51,894 bases of DNA. Origin: Pseudotamlana agarivorans. GTDB taxonomy: Bacteria > Bacteroidota > Bacteroidia > Flavobacteriales > Flavobacteriaceae. Of the stretch, positions 42,601 to 51,808 are shown one piece after another. Positions within the stretch are counted from its first letter, which is position 1, and each line of letters starts with the position of its first letter. The DNA is taken from NCBI RefSeq assembly GCF_018860245.1, contig NZ_JAHKPD010000004.1, forward strand, positions 1 to 51,894, read 5' to 3'. A program made the position numbers and the translations under genes. The notes beneath the pieces are model-generated. The model saw nothing but the letters and a program-made list of their open reading frames with translations. It did not search any database and was not told the origin of the DNA.

Positions 42601-45600
42601 CTTGTACAGCACCTGCAACTGGAGTTTCTGTTACAGCTGTTGGAGGAGTTATGCCATTAACTTTTGAAATTATTGATCCAACTGGTTCAGCAGTATCTAA
42701 TACGGATGGGAACTTTACCGGATTAGGTCCAGATACTTATATCTTTAAAGTGACCGATGCTAATGGTTGTTCTTATTCTGAAGCCTATACCATAGGATCG
42801 GTGACACCAATAGCTCTTGTTGCTAGAGTAACTAGTGATGTATTGTGTTTTGGTGGCACTACAGGAGCTATTCAATTAGAAGTTTCTGGGTTTTCAGGAA
42901 CATATAGTTATTCAGTAGATTTAGGTACTCCTATAACAGGTCAATCAGCGGCAACTATCGATTTACTAAATTATGCGGCGGGAACTTATTCTGTTACAGT
43001 CACTGATGACGTTACAGGATGTACTGCCACAGATGATGTGACTGTTGGTGAGCCAACGGCGGCATTAGGCTTAGCAGAAATTAATAATGTAAATGCCAAT
43101 TGCGATAATGCAGAAGCACAGGTAACTGTTGAAGCAACAGGTGGAACACCAAATTATACCTATGCCTTTGTTCAAGTTGGTGTAAGCCCAACCACTGGTG
43201 ATTATACATCTAGTGCTATAGCTAACCTAAATCCATCAACAGCTACGGTTTGGGATGTTTATGTGAAAGATGCTAATGATTGTACAGAAGTTATTCAAGT
43301 TACAGTGGATAGTGATGGTACACCTGCACTTTCTATCGCTGTTAATAATGGATGTACATTACCTTTCGAAATTGAAGCTATTCCAGATTCGTCATTAGGA
43401 GGAGTAGCACCTTTTGAATATAGCTTAAACGGAGGCGCTTATACAACGAATCCTGTATTTACTGTAAATACTGACGGACTTCAAACCGTAACAATTAGAG
43501 ATGCTAATGGTTGTATCGCTTCAGCGACGACTACTTTAAACCCTATATTGACTGGTAGTGCTAGTTTAACTAAAGATTTAACTTGCTCGGTACCATCAGA
43601 TGCGACAATAGAACTTTCTGTTTCGGGAGGAGATACTAGTGCACCTTATGTATACCAAGTTTCGACTGATGGAGGTTTAACTTATTCTAATATTACTGTA
43701 ACTTCAACATATTCAACAAGTTTAGCAGGGGATTATCAATTTAAGTTTATTGATGCTAATAATTGTGAGGTTATAACAGAGGTCATTACTGTAAATCCTA
43801 CTGTGCTTCCTAATATTACAAATGTTTTCCAAACACAATTTATTAATTGTCATGGAGAAGAAACGGCGGCGATTGATATCACTCATGATCCTTCATTAGG
43901 TTTAGCGCCTTTTGTATTTAACGTTACAAATACAACTACAGGCACTGATTATGGCACACAAACTTCTGGTTTAGCTGCTGGTGATTATACGATTACAGTA
44001 ACCGATGCTAAAGGCTGTACAGATACTGAAACAATTATTATAGGTGAGCCTGATCCATTGGTTTTGGTTCATGATACGACGCCTGTGAGATGTGTGGATG
44101 ATGGAACTGGTACTGGAACAAATGTTTCTTTAGGAGAAGTGATTATTAACTCTGTTTCCGGAGGTACTGGTTCATATACTTACCACGTAACAGGTAATGG
44201 TTTTGATAAGTCTATTACAGGTCAAGATGGTTCAACTGCAGTGTTTGAAGTTGTTGACTTTGGTCTTTATGAAATTATCATTACAGATGATAATGGATGT
44301 TCAGTTTTACAACAAGATGTTCTTGTAGCTTCACCACCAGATGATTTAGATATTGCTATTGATGCCGCTGCTAGTAGTTGTGCCTTAGGTGCTACTGTAG
44401 ATGTTAGTATTGGAACCTCGTCTACTATCACAGGTGCTGGTCCTTTCTATTTTGCTGTGTACACTGGACCTTCTACAGAATATATTGTTGGTGATCCTGA
44501 TTGGATATTAGGTACAGGTTCTCCAGTATCAGCGACATTTACAGGTTTAATTTCTGGAATCACTTATACCTTTGTTGTTTACGATACAGTTACTGGGTGT
44601 TATTATTATGAAGTGGCTGATACGCCAACTCCTTCAGATTCTACTTTGGCCATAGATAATCTTACGCCAAATAATATTACTTGTACAGGCAGTGCAGATG
44701 GTAGTGTAAGTTTTGATATTGTAAGTACATACGGAACTGATGCCAATGTATCTTATGAAGTATTTGATGCGCTTTCACTAGTGTCAACAGGTGTTTCAGG
44801 TACAGGAACAGTTCCTTCAAATGGTACATTATCTATTACTAATTTAGGTCTTCTAGACTTTGGAAATTATATCATTATTGTTGAAGAAGCAATAGGAGCC
44901 CCAAATGCTGGTTGTAGTGTTACTGATTTACCATTTAATATTTCAGAATCAGCAATCGAATTAGTCCTCACAGCGTCTTCAACAAGAAATGAAAACTGTA
45001 ATGAGTTGGGTATTATTTCCGCGGCAGCGCAACATGGTACAGCGCCTTATGAGTATTTAGTGTTAGTAAATACAGCCTCTACACCAGTTGCTTCAACTAC
45101 AGGATGGGATGCCGCTTCTACATATGAGCGTGCTGAGGGAGATTATACGGTTTACGTAAAAGATGCCTATGGATGTATTAAAGAAGTAGATGTTTCAGTG
45201 GTAAAAGATGCTGAGCCAACAATCAATGCTGTTGCGCAACAATGTTTTGATGGCACCTCGTTTGATATAACATTATCAGGTACTACTTTTGATACAAACG
45301 CAACCTATGCGATAGGTACAGGTGGTGCAGCAGGAGCCTATACCACAAATGATACTTTTTCAATAACCGCCGCAGGAACTTATGATCTTTTTATTAAAGA
45401 TGCCAATGACTGTGTTGCTACGACTACTTATATTGTAAATGCTCAATTAACGTTAGATGTTATTGGAACAGAATTAGACTGTGTTCCTACAGATGCAAGT
45501 TTCACATTTACACCTAATGGTGGTGATGGTACTTATGGTAGTTATGAAGTAAGTACAAATGGAGGTTCTATTTATTTTCCAATAACAACAGGGTATACTA

Positions 45601-48600
45601 CAAGTACTCCAGGAAACTATATTTTTAGAGTTACTGATGGTGCAGGTTGCGAAGCTGTATCTTCAGAAATAATAGTAGCGCCAACCGTTACACCAACACT
45701 CACTGAAGTTCATACAGATGTAACCTGTACTACAGGTAATGACGGACAAATTGTGGTGACCGCAGGAGATGGTGTTGCACCGTTTGAATATGGTATTGAT
45801 GATGGATCAGGAATAGTTTATCAACCTTCAAATATCTTTAATGGACTTATAGCAGGAGATTATGATGTGTTTGTTCGCGATAGCAAAAGCTGTGTTTCAT
45901 TGCCAATAACAGTTACTATTACAGAGCCAGTATTATTAGATGTTGATTTGGTAAGTTCAAGCCCTCTTCAATGTGGTGTAAATAATACCACCCAAGGTGC
46001 TGAAATTACTGCAGTAGCAACCCATGGTACTGCACCTTACTTGTACAGTTTCAATGGTGGCCCTTTTACTACTAGTGATACCTATAGCACTAACATTGCA
46101 GGGGTAGTTAGCGTAACAGTAAAAGATGCTAATGGTTGTACAGATAATAATTCGTTTACGATAACAAACCTGACACCTCCTAGTGATATGGACATTTCAA
46201 GTTCAATAGTTACTTGTAATAATCTAACTAGTGAGGTAACGATTTCAAATATAATAGATGGTTTTGGACCATTTACTTATGAAATTATAGCACCAGCAAG
46301 TGCAACTTCAAACGTAACAGGTGCGAGTAATGGCGTTTTCACTGGTTTATTGCCAGATACCTATGCGTTTAGAGTCATTGATTTTAATGGTTGTTATTAT
46401 GACGAAAGTTTCACTGTTGACCCTGCTGTAGATATTAATGTTTCTGGTTCGGTGACTAGCGATGTGTCTTGTTATAGTGGAACTAATGGTGAAGCTGTGT
46501 TTACAGTGACAAACGTACCAACAACATTTACTCCCGTTTTAACTTCTACAAGTCCTTTAGTAGGTACAGAATCAGTATCTGTTTCAGGAAATACAGTAAC
46601 AGTTACAGGTTTAGATGCTATTACTTATATACTTACGATTACAGATAATGATACCGGTTGTACAGCAGATACCGATGTGACTATTACAGAACCAGCAGCA
46701 GCATTGAATCTGACTGCAATTGCTACCAACGTACATTGTAATGAATACAATTCAACAATTACAGTGACTCCAGCAGATGGTACACCAGGTTATAGCTATG
46801 CGGTTGTGCCTAGTGGTGCTACTGCACCAACTGTATTTACTCCAAATACTAATGTATTGGTTGTGGATACAAATTCTGGCGCTGATTTAGACTGGGATGT
46901 ATACGTTCAAGATGCCAATGGTTGTATCGAGTTTACAACCGTAAATGTAATTCTAGAAACCATGCCAACAGTAATGGCGCCTGCTATTGCAACATGTGTT
47001 ACTGCTGGTGGAACTTACGGGTTTACAGCGACTGGAGCAGATGGTGTAGCACCTTACGAATATTCTATTGGTAACGGTTTCCAAACAAGTCCTACCTTTA
47101 CAGGATTAACGGCTGGAACTTATACTGTGACTATTAAAGATGCTAATGGTTGTGAAGGAACAAGTACTTCGGTAACTGTTTATGAGAACTTGGACTTATA
47201 CGCAACTATTGTTTCACATCCAACTTGTTTAGATAATGATGGTGTGATTGATGTAAATGCTACTGGCGGTTCATCAAATTATACTTATACAATAAGTCCT
47301 TCAGCAGGGATTACACAAACGACAACTGGATTTGAAGGCTTAACACATACTATTGAATACACAATTACAGTAACTGATAATGACACAGGTTGTGCTTTAG
47401 ATACTAAAGTGACTTTAGAAGAGCCTACCCCAGTAAGCTTTACCACTGATGTTATTGATGTGACTTGTTTTGGTGGTACCGATGGACAAATAACAGTAAA
47501 CTTAGATGCTACTCAAGATAATCCAATTTATAGTTACGAAATTATAGGTTCACTTAATAATGGAACTATGGTACCAGCTCAGGCATCTAATGTGTTTAGC
47601 GGTCTTGAAGCAGATACATATACGGTTCAAGTAACTTCAGGAAGAAATTGTGTCGTGACTCAGGATATAATAGTAAATGAAGCACCTGAAATTTCAGTAC
47701 CGCTTCCTACTGTAATTCAATATGCTTGTATTACAGATACTAATACATCTAATTATGCGACAATTACGATAGATAATTCATTAATTTCTGGCGTGTCTGG
47801 TGGTTCTGGGAATTACGCTATTTACGAGTTTATCCGTGGAACAACAAAGGTGCAAAGTAGTAATAGCCCAGAATATACTGAAACAGACCTCATTGGTGGA
47901 CTATATACAATTAATGTATACGATGATAAAGGTTGTGTAGGAAGTACTTCTGCAACGATAGCTCCATTTGTAGCTATAGATGATTTGGATATTACTGTTA
48001 CCAATGCAATAACATGTGTTTCTGGAGAAGATATTTCTGTTTCTGTAAACCCTATAGGTACTGGAACACCAGCATTACAATATGATATTGCCGAGGTAGA
48101 ATCTGATGGTACACCAATATCAGGAGGATTTACAGCAATAAATACTTCTGGGATTTTCACAGGGTTAGATATTGCGAACTATTTAGTAACGGTTAGAAAC
48201 ACAAATACCGGATGTTCATTAAGAAAATTCCATTATGTTGATGATCCTAATACTTTCGATATAACAATTGATAATGTTATAAACGTTACTTGTTTTGGTA
48301 ATAATGATGGAGAAGTTAATGTAACTTTTATCGATCGTGTACCAACACCAACAGATGAATCGGGAGCCTTTAGTTATATTATTGAAGATGCTTTAGGAAA
48401 CACCGTTTTAACTGGAAGTGTTGCTAGTTCAGGACCAGAAACAATTACAGGGTTAGAAGCGGGAATCTTTACTTTAACAGCTGTTTTAACGAACACTCCA
48501 GAATGTGAGGTAAGTAAAGCATTTACTATTGCTGGGCCAACCACAGCCTTAACAGCGCTAGAAACGCATACTGATATAACATGTGATTTAGCAAACGGTA

Positions 48601-50792
48601 CAATTGCTGCTAGTGCTACAGGTGGATGGCCAGGAGGTTATGAATATCAGTTGGAAAAAATAGGAGGTGCGACAACCGCATTTAGTTCTACGTTTACATT
48701 CCTAGATTTAGATGCTGGCGATTATAATGTAAACGTTAGAGATTCTAGTGGATGTATTGCATCAACCTTAGTGCAATTAGTTGATCCTACACCAATATCA
48801 ATAACTGCGACATTAGATCCAGCGTCTGCTTTACTGTGTTACGGTGATGCAACAGGAATCATTAATGTTATTGCTACTGGTGGTCAAAATTCTAATTACA
48901 CTTATACTTTAAATAAAATTGCCCCTGTTTTAAGTCAGACAGGGCCTCAAATAGCTACTAATTTTACAGAATTAAGTGCGGGCACTTATAATGTAACTGT
49001 TACCGACGGTTGGAACTGTACTGCAACCTCTACGGATATTGTAATAAATGAACCAACAACGATAACAAGTAACTTAGTAATCGCAAGTACACAAACCTGT
49101 ATTGATAAAACATCATTGACACTTAGTGCTACAGGAGGAACAGGAGCTTATGAATATAGTGATGATCCAAACTTCGGAAGCATAATAGGTAGTTTTACTA
49201 CTTCGATTACTTTTGATGTAGATCCTGGAACCTATCAGTATTACATAAAAGATGCGAATAATTGTGCGTCTGGTATATCAAATGAGATAAGAATTGATCC
49301 GTTACCAACATTAACCGTTGCTATCGACGCGACTAGCGCGAGTATCAACTGTTATGGAGATAATACAGGTGTTATTGTTGCTAAAGCTCAAGGTGGATTG
49401 GGTAACTATATTTATACGTTACAAGATAATTTAGGTAATGACATCTCACCAGTTGTTCAAAATAGCCCAGGTGTATTTACAGAACTTGTTGCGGGAGACT
49501 ATAAAGTATTTGTAACTAGTGGTGATTGCGAGGTAACCTCATTACCAGTAACTATCAGTGAGCCAAGTGCTCCATTAACGGCACCTTTTATTGTTACTGA
49601 TGTCGCATGTAATGGTGGAGACGATGGGAGTATTGAAATTATCGCAACTGGTGGTACAGGGGTTATTAAATATGCTATTTCACCTCAATTGAATCAGTTC
49701 TTTGACTCTGGATCTTTTATTAACTTAACTGTTGGAAATTATCAAGCGGTTGTACAAGATGAAGCAGGTTGTTTTGTGATTATTGATTTCCAAATTGGTG
49801 AGCCTACTCCTGTAATTTTAACTGAAATACCAACTTCGGTAATACCAGAACTTTGTGCAGGTGATCTTAACGGTGAATTTAGTGTGAATATTACTGGAGG
49901 AACAGCACCTTACAGCGTAACCTTAGATGATATTAACGGTAGCTATGTAACAGGTGGTGCTACACAAACACAGTTTGATTTTACAGGTCTAACAGGTGGT
50001 AGCCATACCGTGTTTGTTGTTGATGCAGAAGGTTGTGAATCGGAATGGTATATTGATTTACCGGAATCTGTAAACTTAGACCCTCATGTTGTTGTTGAAT
50101 ACGATTGTTTAAACAACACATCTACTAATAGAGTGGTTGTTACTGTTGATGATAGTATTCAAGATTTAACTCAAGTTGAATACTCGCTTAATGGTGGTCC
50201 GTATCAAGCTAGTAATATTTTTATTGATGCACCAGGAGGTTTCGATCAATTTGTTGATGTGAGACATGCTAATGGTTGTATTAAACAAACAAGATTATTT
50301 GATGTTGATCACATTACACAAATGCAAGTGCTTTTAGAAGATGGTGTATTAAATCAAATTGTTGTTACGGCAACTGGAGGTGTAGCGCCTTACGAATATT
50401 CATTAAATGGTGGAGCCTTTAGCGGAACTGATAAATTCTTGATTTACGAGTCAGGGGATTATACCGTTACTGTTAGGGATTTCTATGGATGTGAAGCCTC
50501 TGGAACACGCTACTTCGAGTTTATCGACGTATGTATTCCTAATTACTTTACGCCTAATGGTGATGGTACTTTAGACGGTTGGGGACCTGGTTGTGCAACG
50601 CAATATAAAGATTTAACTGTACAAGTATTTGATCGCTACGGTCGTAAACTAGCAGAGTTAGCCGTGAATGAAACTTGGGACGGAACCTATAATAATGAAG
50701 AGTTACCTTCTGGTGATTACTGGTATGTCATTAATCTTAATGATCCGCTTTATGATAAAGATTATGTTGGTCACTTTACACTTTACAGGTAG
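36684..50792 (+). CDS. sprB: Giant SprB-like gliding adhesin, T9SS type B cargo
   Basis: SprB-type adhesins are secreted by the T9SS and driven along the cell surface to pull the cell forward. This one has 4702 residues. The order is an unusually long signal region (about 1-50, main hydrophobic core 33-46, ending in VIAQ) and an N-terminal surface domain (about 55-400, with GGWTLVVIYE). A DUF11-like domain (about 409-555, VNLGDDLKYVISIENIG) and a Cys-rich Ig-like part (560-840) follow. Then come about 41 SprB-type modules (about 845-4612), each of the type CxG..DG ... GG..PY.YS ... F..L.AGTY.V.V.DANGC ... EP. The last is a type B sorting domain (about 4617-4702, PNYFTPNGDGT ... GHFTLYR). A jelly-roll-like domain (about 1252-1440) interrupts the fifth module. 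F. johnsoniae SprB is of similar design. The sprF gene follows. Confidence 0.88.
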   Translation: MKKTTFSTFILVLRAFLSKLMTPLCDIKKWNITFVLLFFITLIGQEVIAQVAVPFTPRELAPGETSIRVKGDIALIGNSIIKGKGSTYDLPYNGSTNNNNVDAEYIDIDGDSSTFSSSSAGLNTNITCKKIIYAGLYWASAYPNGVGDGSAFGGTTREDDWNKIKFKLPTGAYIDLEATGSEIILDGLNANYLTGSGPVKDGPIVCYKNVTTLLQGLADADGTYTVANLRATQGKRNGGCAGGWTLVVIYESPDLPSKFISTFDGYAVVQNSQADVDIDILGFQTLPSPLPVNAKIGVASLEGDVGISGDTFQFKANSNSNFTPLFDALNPSTNFFNSRITSDGAYMLDRNPNSENSLGFDIKNIVLPNNGNAILPNDETGGTLKLTTSGDGIGPFLTTFAVDIIEPKVVLTKAVQDDQGTDIGGGIVNLGDDLKYVISIENIGNDDAKDLTIRDALPINVDFNYPGDIDFVTPGITHTYDAVTNEIVFTVPQSLVTKKEGPTDIDISEIIFSVKVVQTCNELSDACSNIIQNQAFATYKGVTNDTYEITDEPSYEFNAGNNCLLAPQATNFLADIDNCIFEEDVILCGDRTEIIAPDGYDAYLWSTDPTFSDSSQELGSDQNIYVTNPGSYYVRNSAIAPCQSTEKKFNVAYFGGNVGNPVSSFADEIVICGNDGSELPNFYLCGLNDVRNIQTSLTNYQSIIWEKLNETSCNAVTQVNCANTDPGCQWDFLSSGPDFDLSQSGEYRLTIEYDGGCFNQFYFNSYTNLLNPTIETQDIICNTKGEITVNNIPSDYEFSYDGGAYTDENSYEVTSPGFHNVKIKQKGVNVNPCVFEYEVLVDEFEPTLEVTAFNATCYGDIDGRIKLSVNGGNNNDYSYLITQGSDIKGDTGWVSNKSHEFINLTSGTYDIKVSLEDGCEFTESVDIIAPDDLVISASSSPITCGNGAVSISATGGTLDYSFVDLSEPHNIQDHGDFVVTTAGTYNYRVTDVNGCIKDVSVEVDELAPPTFSVVGSDLNCYGEVSAQIVFNLTNANGYTIEYSIDNGASYSSNATFPNLAVGTYPTMIKYSLNGVECLSPATDVIIDGPDDALTASAGVSELAGCGANGEGTLRITNPQGGVPPYEFSFDNQSTWISSNSAEVLPGTYDLYIRDSSGCIFPMPGIVLDQEPLPPTIDDNIDPQYNCDGTANATVQVTNNGGANFEYTYLLNGIENTNTADPTTFLNVPNGNHTISVTYKLLDAPTYSNLLLETFGSGDDTESPGINTAFYCFEYQQAPPYCKGSQNIQDGDYSVTSHIESPYGDWSQPGDHTSNNTDPNGRALVVNIGDQLPEDDVLYKKTINDIIPNQPINFELFVYNLMQSHTTKFDPNLTIALVDASGTEISSFATGDVPKTERWENYPKTPITLNPGNNTTLEFLVRSTVRQTSGNDVAIDDIKIYQLPISCIDQVDFPIIIDADRAFSADAVSATDVTCNGADDATITISASNFDTTNGYQYSIDGGTNWNTVTTSPYDITGLDDNGGNPYNVQIRYDAVSTGCEVSIPQTISEPSEIQLSLTPTQATCTTGASIEAVVTGGTPPYTMELLDTAGVVVNTFPNSGILSNVAVGDYSVRVTDANSCTPTGTFDVKIESVGTPTADIDITKPCLDLGTGATIRIDPIDGKRPFRYRYDSTNGNITYQASQELTGLAPGSYVVWMIDANNCEANLGTHIIAGGIGVSAQLDKGLDCSASPDAEISGTITAGYAPYTVTLAQGTGTVNLTGSTFTLETANAGTYQFEVTDAEGCTSLSPEITVSTISNPTATTTDTNPSCFGDTNGSVVINAVGGATPYEYSFDGSVFTNNASYSGLSAGVTYNYSVRDANQCEFSGDITLSEPTELIVNASVTDLSCDTSNVEQPAVVTIDIPTTGTAPYQYSFDGTNFSNTRTLDVFDDGTTQTINYSVRDANGCTLGGSVTVDPLDSPTDLSFSSNALTCTAPATGVSVTAVGGVMPLTFEIIDPTGSAVSNTDGNFTGLGPDTYIFKVTDANGCSYSEAYTIGSVTPIALVARVTSDVLCFGGTTGAIQLEVSGFSGTYSYSVDLGTPITGQSAATIDLLNYAAGTYSVTVTDDVTGCTATDDVTVGEPTAALGLAEINNVNANCDNAEAQVTVEATGGTPNYTYAFVQVGVSPTTGDYTSSAIANLNPSTATVWDVYVKDANDCTEVIQVTVDSDGTPALSIAVNNGCTLPFEIEAIPDSSLGGVAPFEYSLNGGAYTTNPVFTVNTDGLQTVTIRDANGCIASATTTLNPILTGSASLTKDLTCSVPSDATIELSVSGGDTSAPYVYQVSTDGGLTYSNITVTSTYSTSLAGDYQFKFIDANNCEVITEVITVNPTVLPNITNVFQTQFINCHGEETAAIDITHDPSLGLAPFVFNVTNTTTGTDYGTQTSGLAAGDYTITVTDAKGCTDTETIIIGEPDPLVLVHDTTPVRCVDDGTGTGTNVSLGEVIINSVSGGTGSYTYHVTGNGFDKSITGQDGSTAVFEVVDFGLYEIIITDDNGCSVLQQDVLVASPPDDLDIAIDAAASSCALGATVDVSIGTSSTITGAGPFYFAVYTGPSTEYIVGDPDWILGTGSPVSATFTGLISGITYTFVVYDTVTGCYYYEVADTPTPSDSTLAIDNLTPNNITCTGSADGSVSFDIVSTYGTDANVSYEVFDALSLVSTGVSGTGTVPSNGTLSITNLGLLDFGNYIIIVEEAIGAPNAGCSVTDLPFNISESAIELVLTASSTRNENCNELGIISAAAQHGTAPYEYLVLVNTASTPVASTTGWDAASTYERAEGDYTVYVKDAYGCIKEVDVSVVKDAEPTINAVAQQCFDGTSFDITLSGTTFDTNATYAIGTGGAAGAYTTNDTFSITAAGTYDLFIKDANDCVATTTYIVNAQLTLDVIGTELDCVPTDASFTFTPNGGDGTYGSYEVSTNGGSIYFPITTGYTTSTPGNYIFRVTDGAGCEAVSSEIIVAPTVTPTLTEVHTDVTCTTGNDGQIVVTAGDGVAPFEYGIDDGSGIVYQPSNIFNGLIAGDYDVFVRDSKSCVSLPITVTITEPVLLDVDLVSSSPLQCGVNNTTQGAEITAVATHGTAPYLYSFNGGPFTTSDTYSTNIAGVVSVTVKDANGCTDNNSFTITNLTPPSDMDISSSIVTCNNLTSEVTISNIIDGFGPFTYEIIAPASATSNVTGASNGVFTGLLPDTYAFRVIDFNGCYYDESFTVDPAVDINVSGSVTSDVSCYSGTNGEAVFTVTNVPTTFTPVLTSTSPLVGTESVSVSGNTVTVTGLDAITYILTITDNDTGCTADTDVTITEPAAALNLTAIATNVHCNEYNSTITVTPADGTPGYSYAVVPSGATAPTVFTPNTNVLVVDTNSGADLDWDVYVQDANGCIEFTTVNVILETMPTVMAPAIATCVTAGGTYGFTATGADGVAPYEYSIGNGFQTSPTFTGLTAGTYTVTIKDANGCEGTSTSVTVYENLDLYATIVSHPTCLDNDGVIDVNATGGSSNYTYTISPSAGITQTTTGFEGLTHTIEYTITVTDNDTGCALDTKVTLEEPTPVSFTTDVIDVTCFGGTDGQITVNLDATQDNPIYSYEIIGSLNNGTMVPAQASNVFSGLEADTYTVQVTSGRNCVVTQDIIVNEAPEISVPLPTVIQYACITDTNTSNYATITIDNSLISGVSGGSGNYAIYEFIRGTTKVQSSNSPEYTETDLIGGLYTINVYDDKGCVGSTSATIAPFVAIDDLDITVTNAITCVSGEDISVSVNPIGTGTPALQYDIAEVESDGTPISGGFTAINTSGIFTGLDIANYLVTVRNTNTGCSLRKFHYVDDPNTFDITIDNVINVTCFGNNDGEVNVTFIDRVPTPTDESGAFSYIIEDALGNTVLTGSVASSGPETITGLEAGIFTLTAVLTNTPECEVSKAFTIAGPTTALTALETHTDITCDLANGTIAASATGGWPGGYEYQLEKIGGATTAFSSTFTFLDLDAGDYNVNVRDSSGCIASTLVQLVDPTPISITATLDPASALLCYGDATGIINVIATGGQNSNYTYTLNKIAPVLSQTGPQIATNFTELSAGTYNVTVTDGWNCTATSTDIVINEPTTITSNLVIASTQTCIDKTSLTLSATGGTGAYEYSDDPNFGSIIGSFTTSITFDVDPGTYQYYIKDANNCASGISNEIRIDPLPTLTVAIDATSASINCYGDNTGVIVAKAQGGLGNYIYTLQDNLGNDISPVVQNSPGVFTELVAGDYKVFVTSGDCEVTSLPVTISEPSAPLTAPFIVTDVACNGGDDGSIEIIATGGTGVIKYAISPQLNQFFDSGSFINLTVGNYQAVVQDEAGCFVIIDFQIGEPTPVILTEIPTSVIPELCAGDLNGEFSVNITGGTAPYSVTLDDINGSYVTGGATQTQFDFTGLTGGSHTVFVVDAEGCESEWYIDLPESVNLDPHVVVEYDCLNNTSTNRVVVTVDDSIQDLTQVEYSLNGGPYQASNIFIDAPGGFDQFVDVRHANGCIKQTRLFDVDHITQMQVLLEDGVLNQIVVTATGGVAPYEYSLNGGAFSGTDKFLIYESGDYTVTVRDFYGCEASGTRYFEFIDVCIPNYFTPNGDGTLDGWGPGCATQYKDLTVQVFDRYGRKLAELAVNETWDGTYNNEELPSGDYWYVINLNDPLYDKDYVGHFTLYR
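39220..50520 (+). repeat. About 41 SprB-type protein modules
   Basis: The modules are about 80-95 residues each. Each begins near a Cys (TCFGGTDG, NCYGDNTG, SCFGDTNG), has a GG..PY.YS strand, and ends with an Asp-x-x-Gly-Cys (DANGC, DSSGC, DAEGC). Linkers often read EP. I counted about 41 such Cys pairs plus a last module that lacks the first Cys. DNA identity between modules is low, so these are old, diverged copies rather than recent duplications. Ends are approximate. Confidence 0.8.
50530..50792 (+). other. Region coding the T9SS type B sorting domain of the sprB-like gene
   Basis: The last roughly 86 codons read PNYFTPNGDGTLDGW, then VQVFDRYGRKLAEL, then WDGTYNNEELPSGDYWYV and a final VGHFTLYR. 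This is the gliding-motility-associated C-terminal domain that targets the protein to the T9SS and usually needs a PorP/SprF partner, here the next gene. Confidence 0.9.
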
Positions 50793-50827
50793 AATAATTA
50801 GTAGCAATAACCGCTGAATTAAAAATT

Positions 50828-51808
50828 ATGCAAATAAGAAAATTTATCATATATCTAGTACTTTTGGTCGTAGTAAAAAGCTATGGCCAAGAGTTAAATT
50901 TACCTGTATTCACGCAATATTTAGCAGATAATCCTTTTGTTATTTCGCCAACATACGCGGGAATTGGTGATAATGTAAAACTTAGATTTAATGGTTTAAC
51001 TCAATGGGTGGGTATTGAGAATGCTCCAGACAACCAGGCTTTTTATGGCGATGTAAGAATTGCAGATAGAACAGGGGTAGGTTTAACCTTATATAATGAC
51101 AGAAATGGAAATACGCTTCAGTCGGGTATAAAAATATCCTTTGCACATCATATTATATTAGATTATTATTCTAAGCAATACCTTTCTTTTGGACTTTCAT
51201 ATAACATGAATAGTTTTAAAATTAACATTGATAATTTTGATGGCGGTTATGAACATCCAATTTTAGACTCGTATGTTACAGATGACAGGCGTACTACAAA
51301 TCATAACTTTGATGTCGGATTATTATATAGAAACAAAGGCTATTTTTTAAGTTTCAATGCCAATAATATTTTGCCTAAAAATATTGATGAGGCCATTCGA
51401 ACACTAGAACCAAGTTTACTTCTAAACTATCAGATATACACAGGTATTACTTTAGGAAAAAAATATGGAAGAATAGAGTATGAGCCTTCCGTATATTACC
51501 AGATGTTTAGCTCAGATAAGCGTTCAAGTACAGATGTAAACTTTAAAGTTAGAAGTTATAACAGAAAGGAAGATTACATTTGGGCTGGTGTTTCATACCG
51601 CTTCTTAAATGATCAATTCTTAAAACCATTAAGTATAGGGCCAATGGCTGGTTTTCAAAAAGGTATGTTTTATTTTGCTTACGCCTATCAAGTTACTACA
51701 AATGATATTGGAGCCTATAACTCAGGAACGCATTTAGTCACTTTGGGGATAAACTTTTTACAAGGTATTAGTAATTGTCCTTGTACACAAAGTCCGATTC
51801 ATTATTAG
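50828..51808 (+). CDS. sprF: PorP/SprF-family outer-membrane protein for SprB export
   Basis: SprF helps export SprB through the T9SS and may hold it at the outer membrane. The 326-residue protein has a signal peptide (ends in VKSYGQ) and the family start LPVFTQYLADNPFVISPTYA. An outer-membrane barrel follows, with FNGLTQWVGIENAP, GVGLTLYNDRNG, IWAGVSYRFLND and a C-terminal GTHLVTLGINFL strand. Its length is normal for PorP/SprF. It starts 35 bases after the sprB-like gene, as in F. johnsoniae, and type B sorting domains usually come with such a partner. The 86 bases after it show nothing I can name. Confidence 0.9.
   Translation: MQIRKFIIYLVLLVVVKSYGQELNLPVFTQYLADNPFVISPTYAGIGDNVKLRFNGLTQWVGIENAPDNQAFYGDVRIADRTGVGLTLYNDRNGNTLQSGIKISFAHHIILDYYSKQYLSFGLSYNMNSFKINIDNFDGGYEHPILDSYVTDDRRTTNHNFDVGLLYRNKGYFLSFNANNILPKNIDEAIRTLEPSLLLNYQIYTGITLGKKYGRIEYEPSVYYQMFSSDKRSSTDVNFKVRSYNRKEDYIWAGVSYRFLNDQFLKPLSIGPMAGFQKGMFYFAYAYQVTTNDIGAYNSGTHLVTLGINFLQGISNCPCTQSPIHY

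Noticed and set aside
39220-50520. Possible CRISPR-like or recent satellite array
   Set aside because: The periodic signal is at the protein level. DNA copies are diverged, lie in one open frame and have no spacer-repeat pattern.
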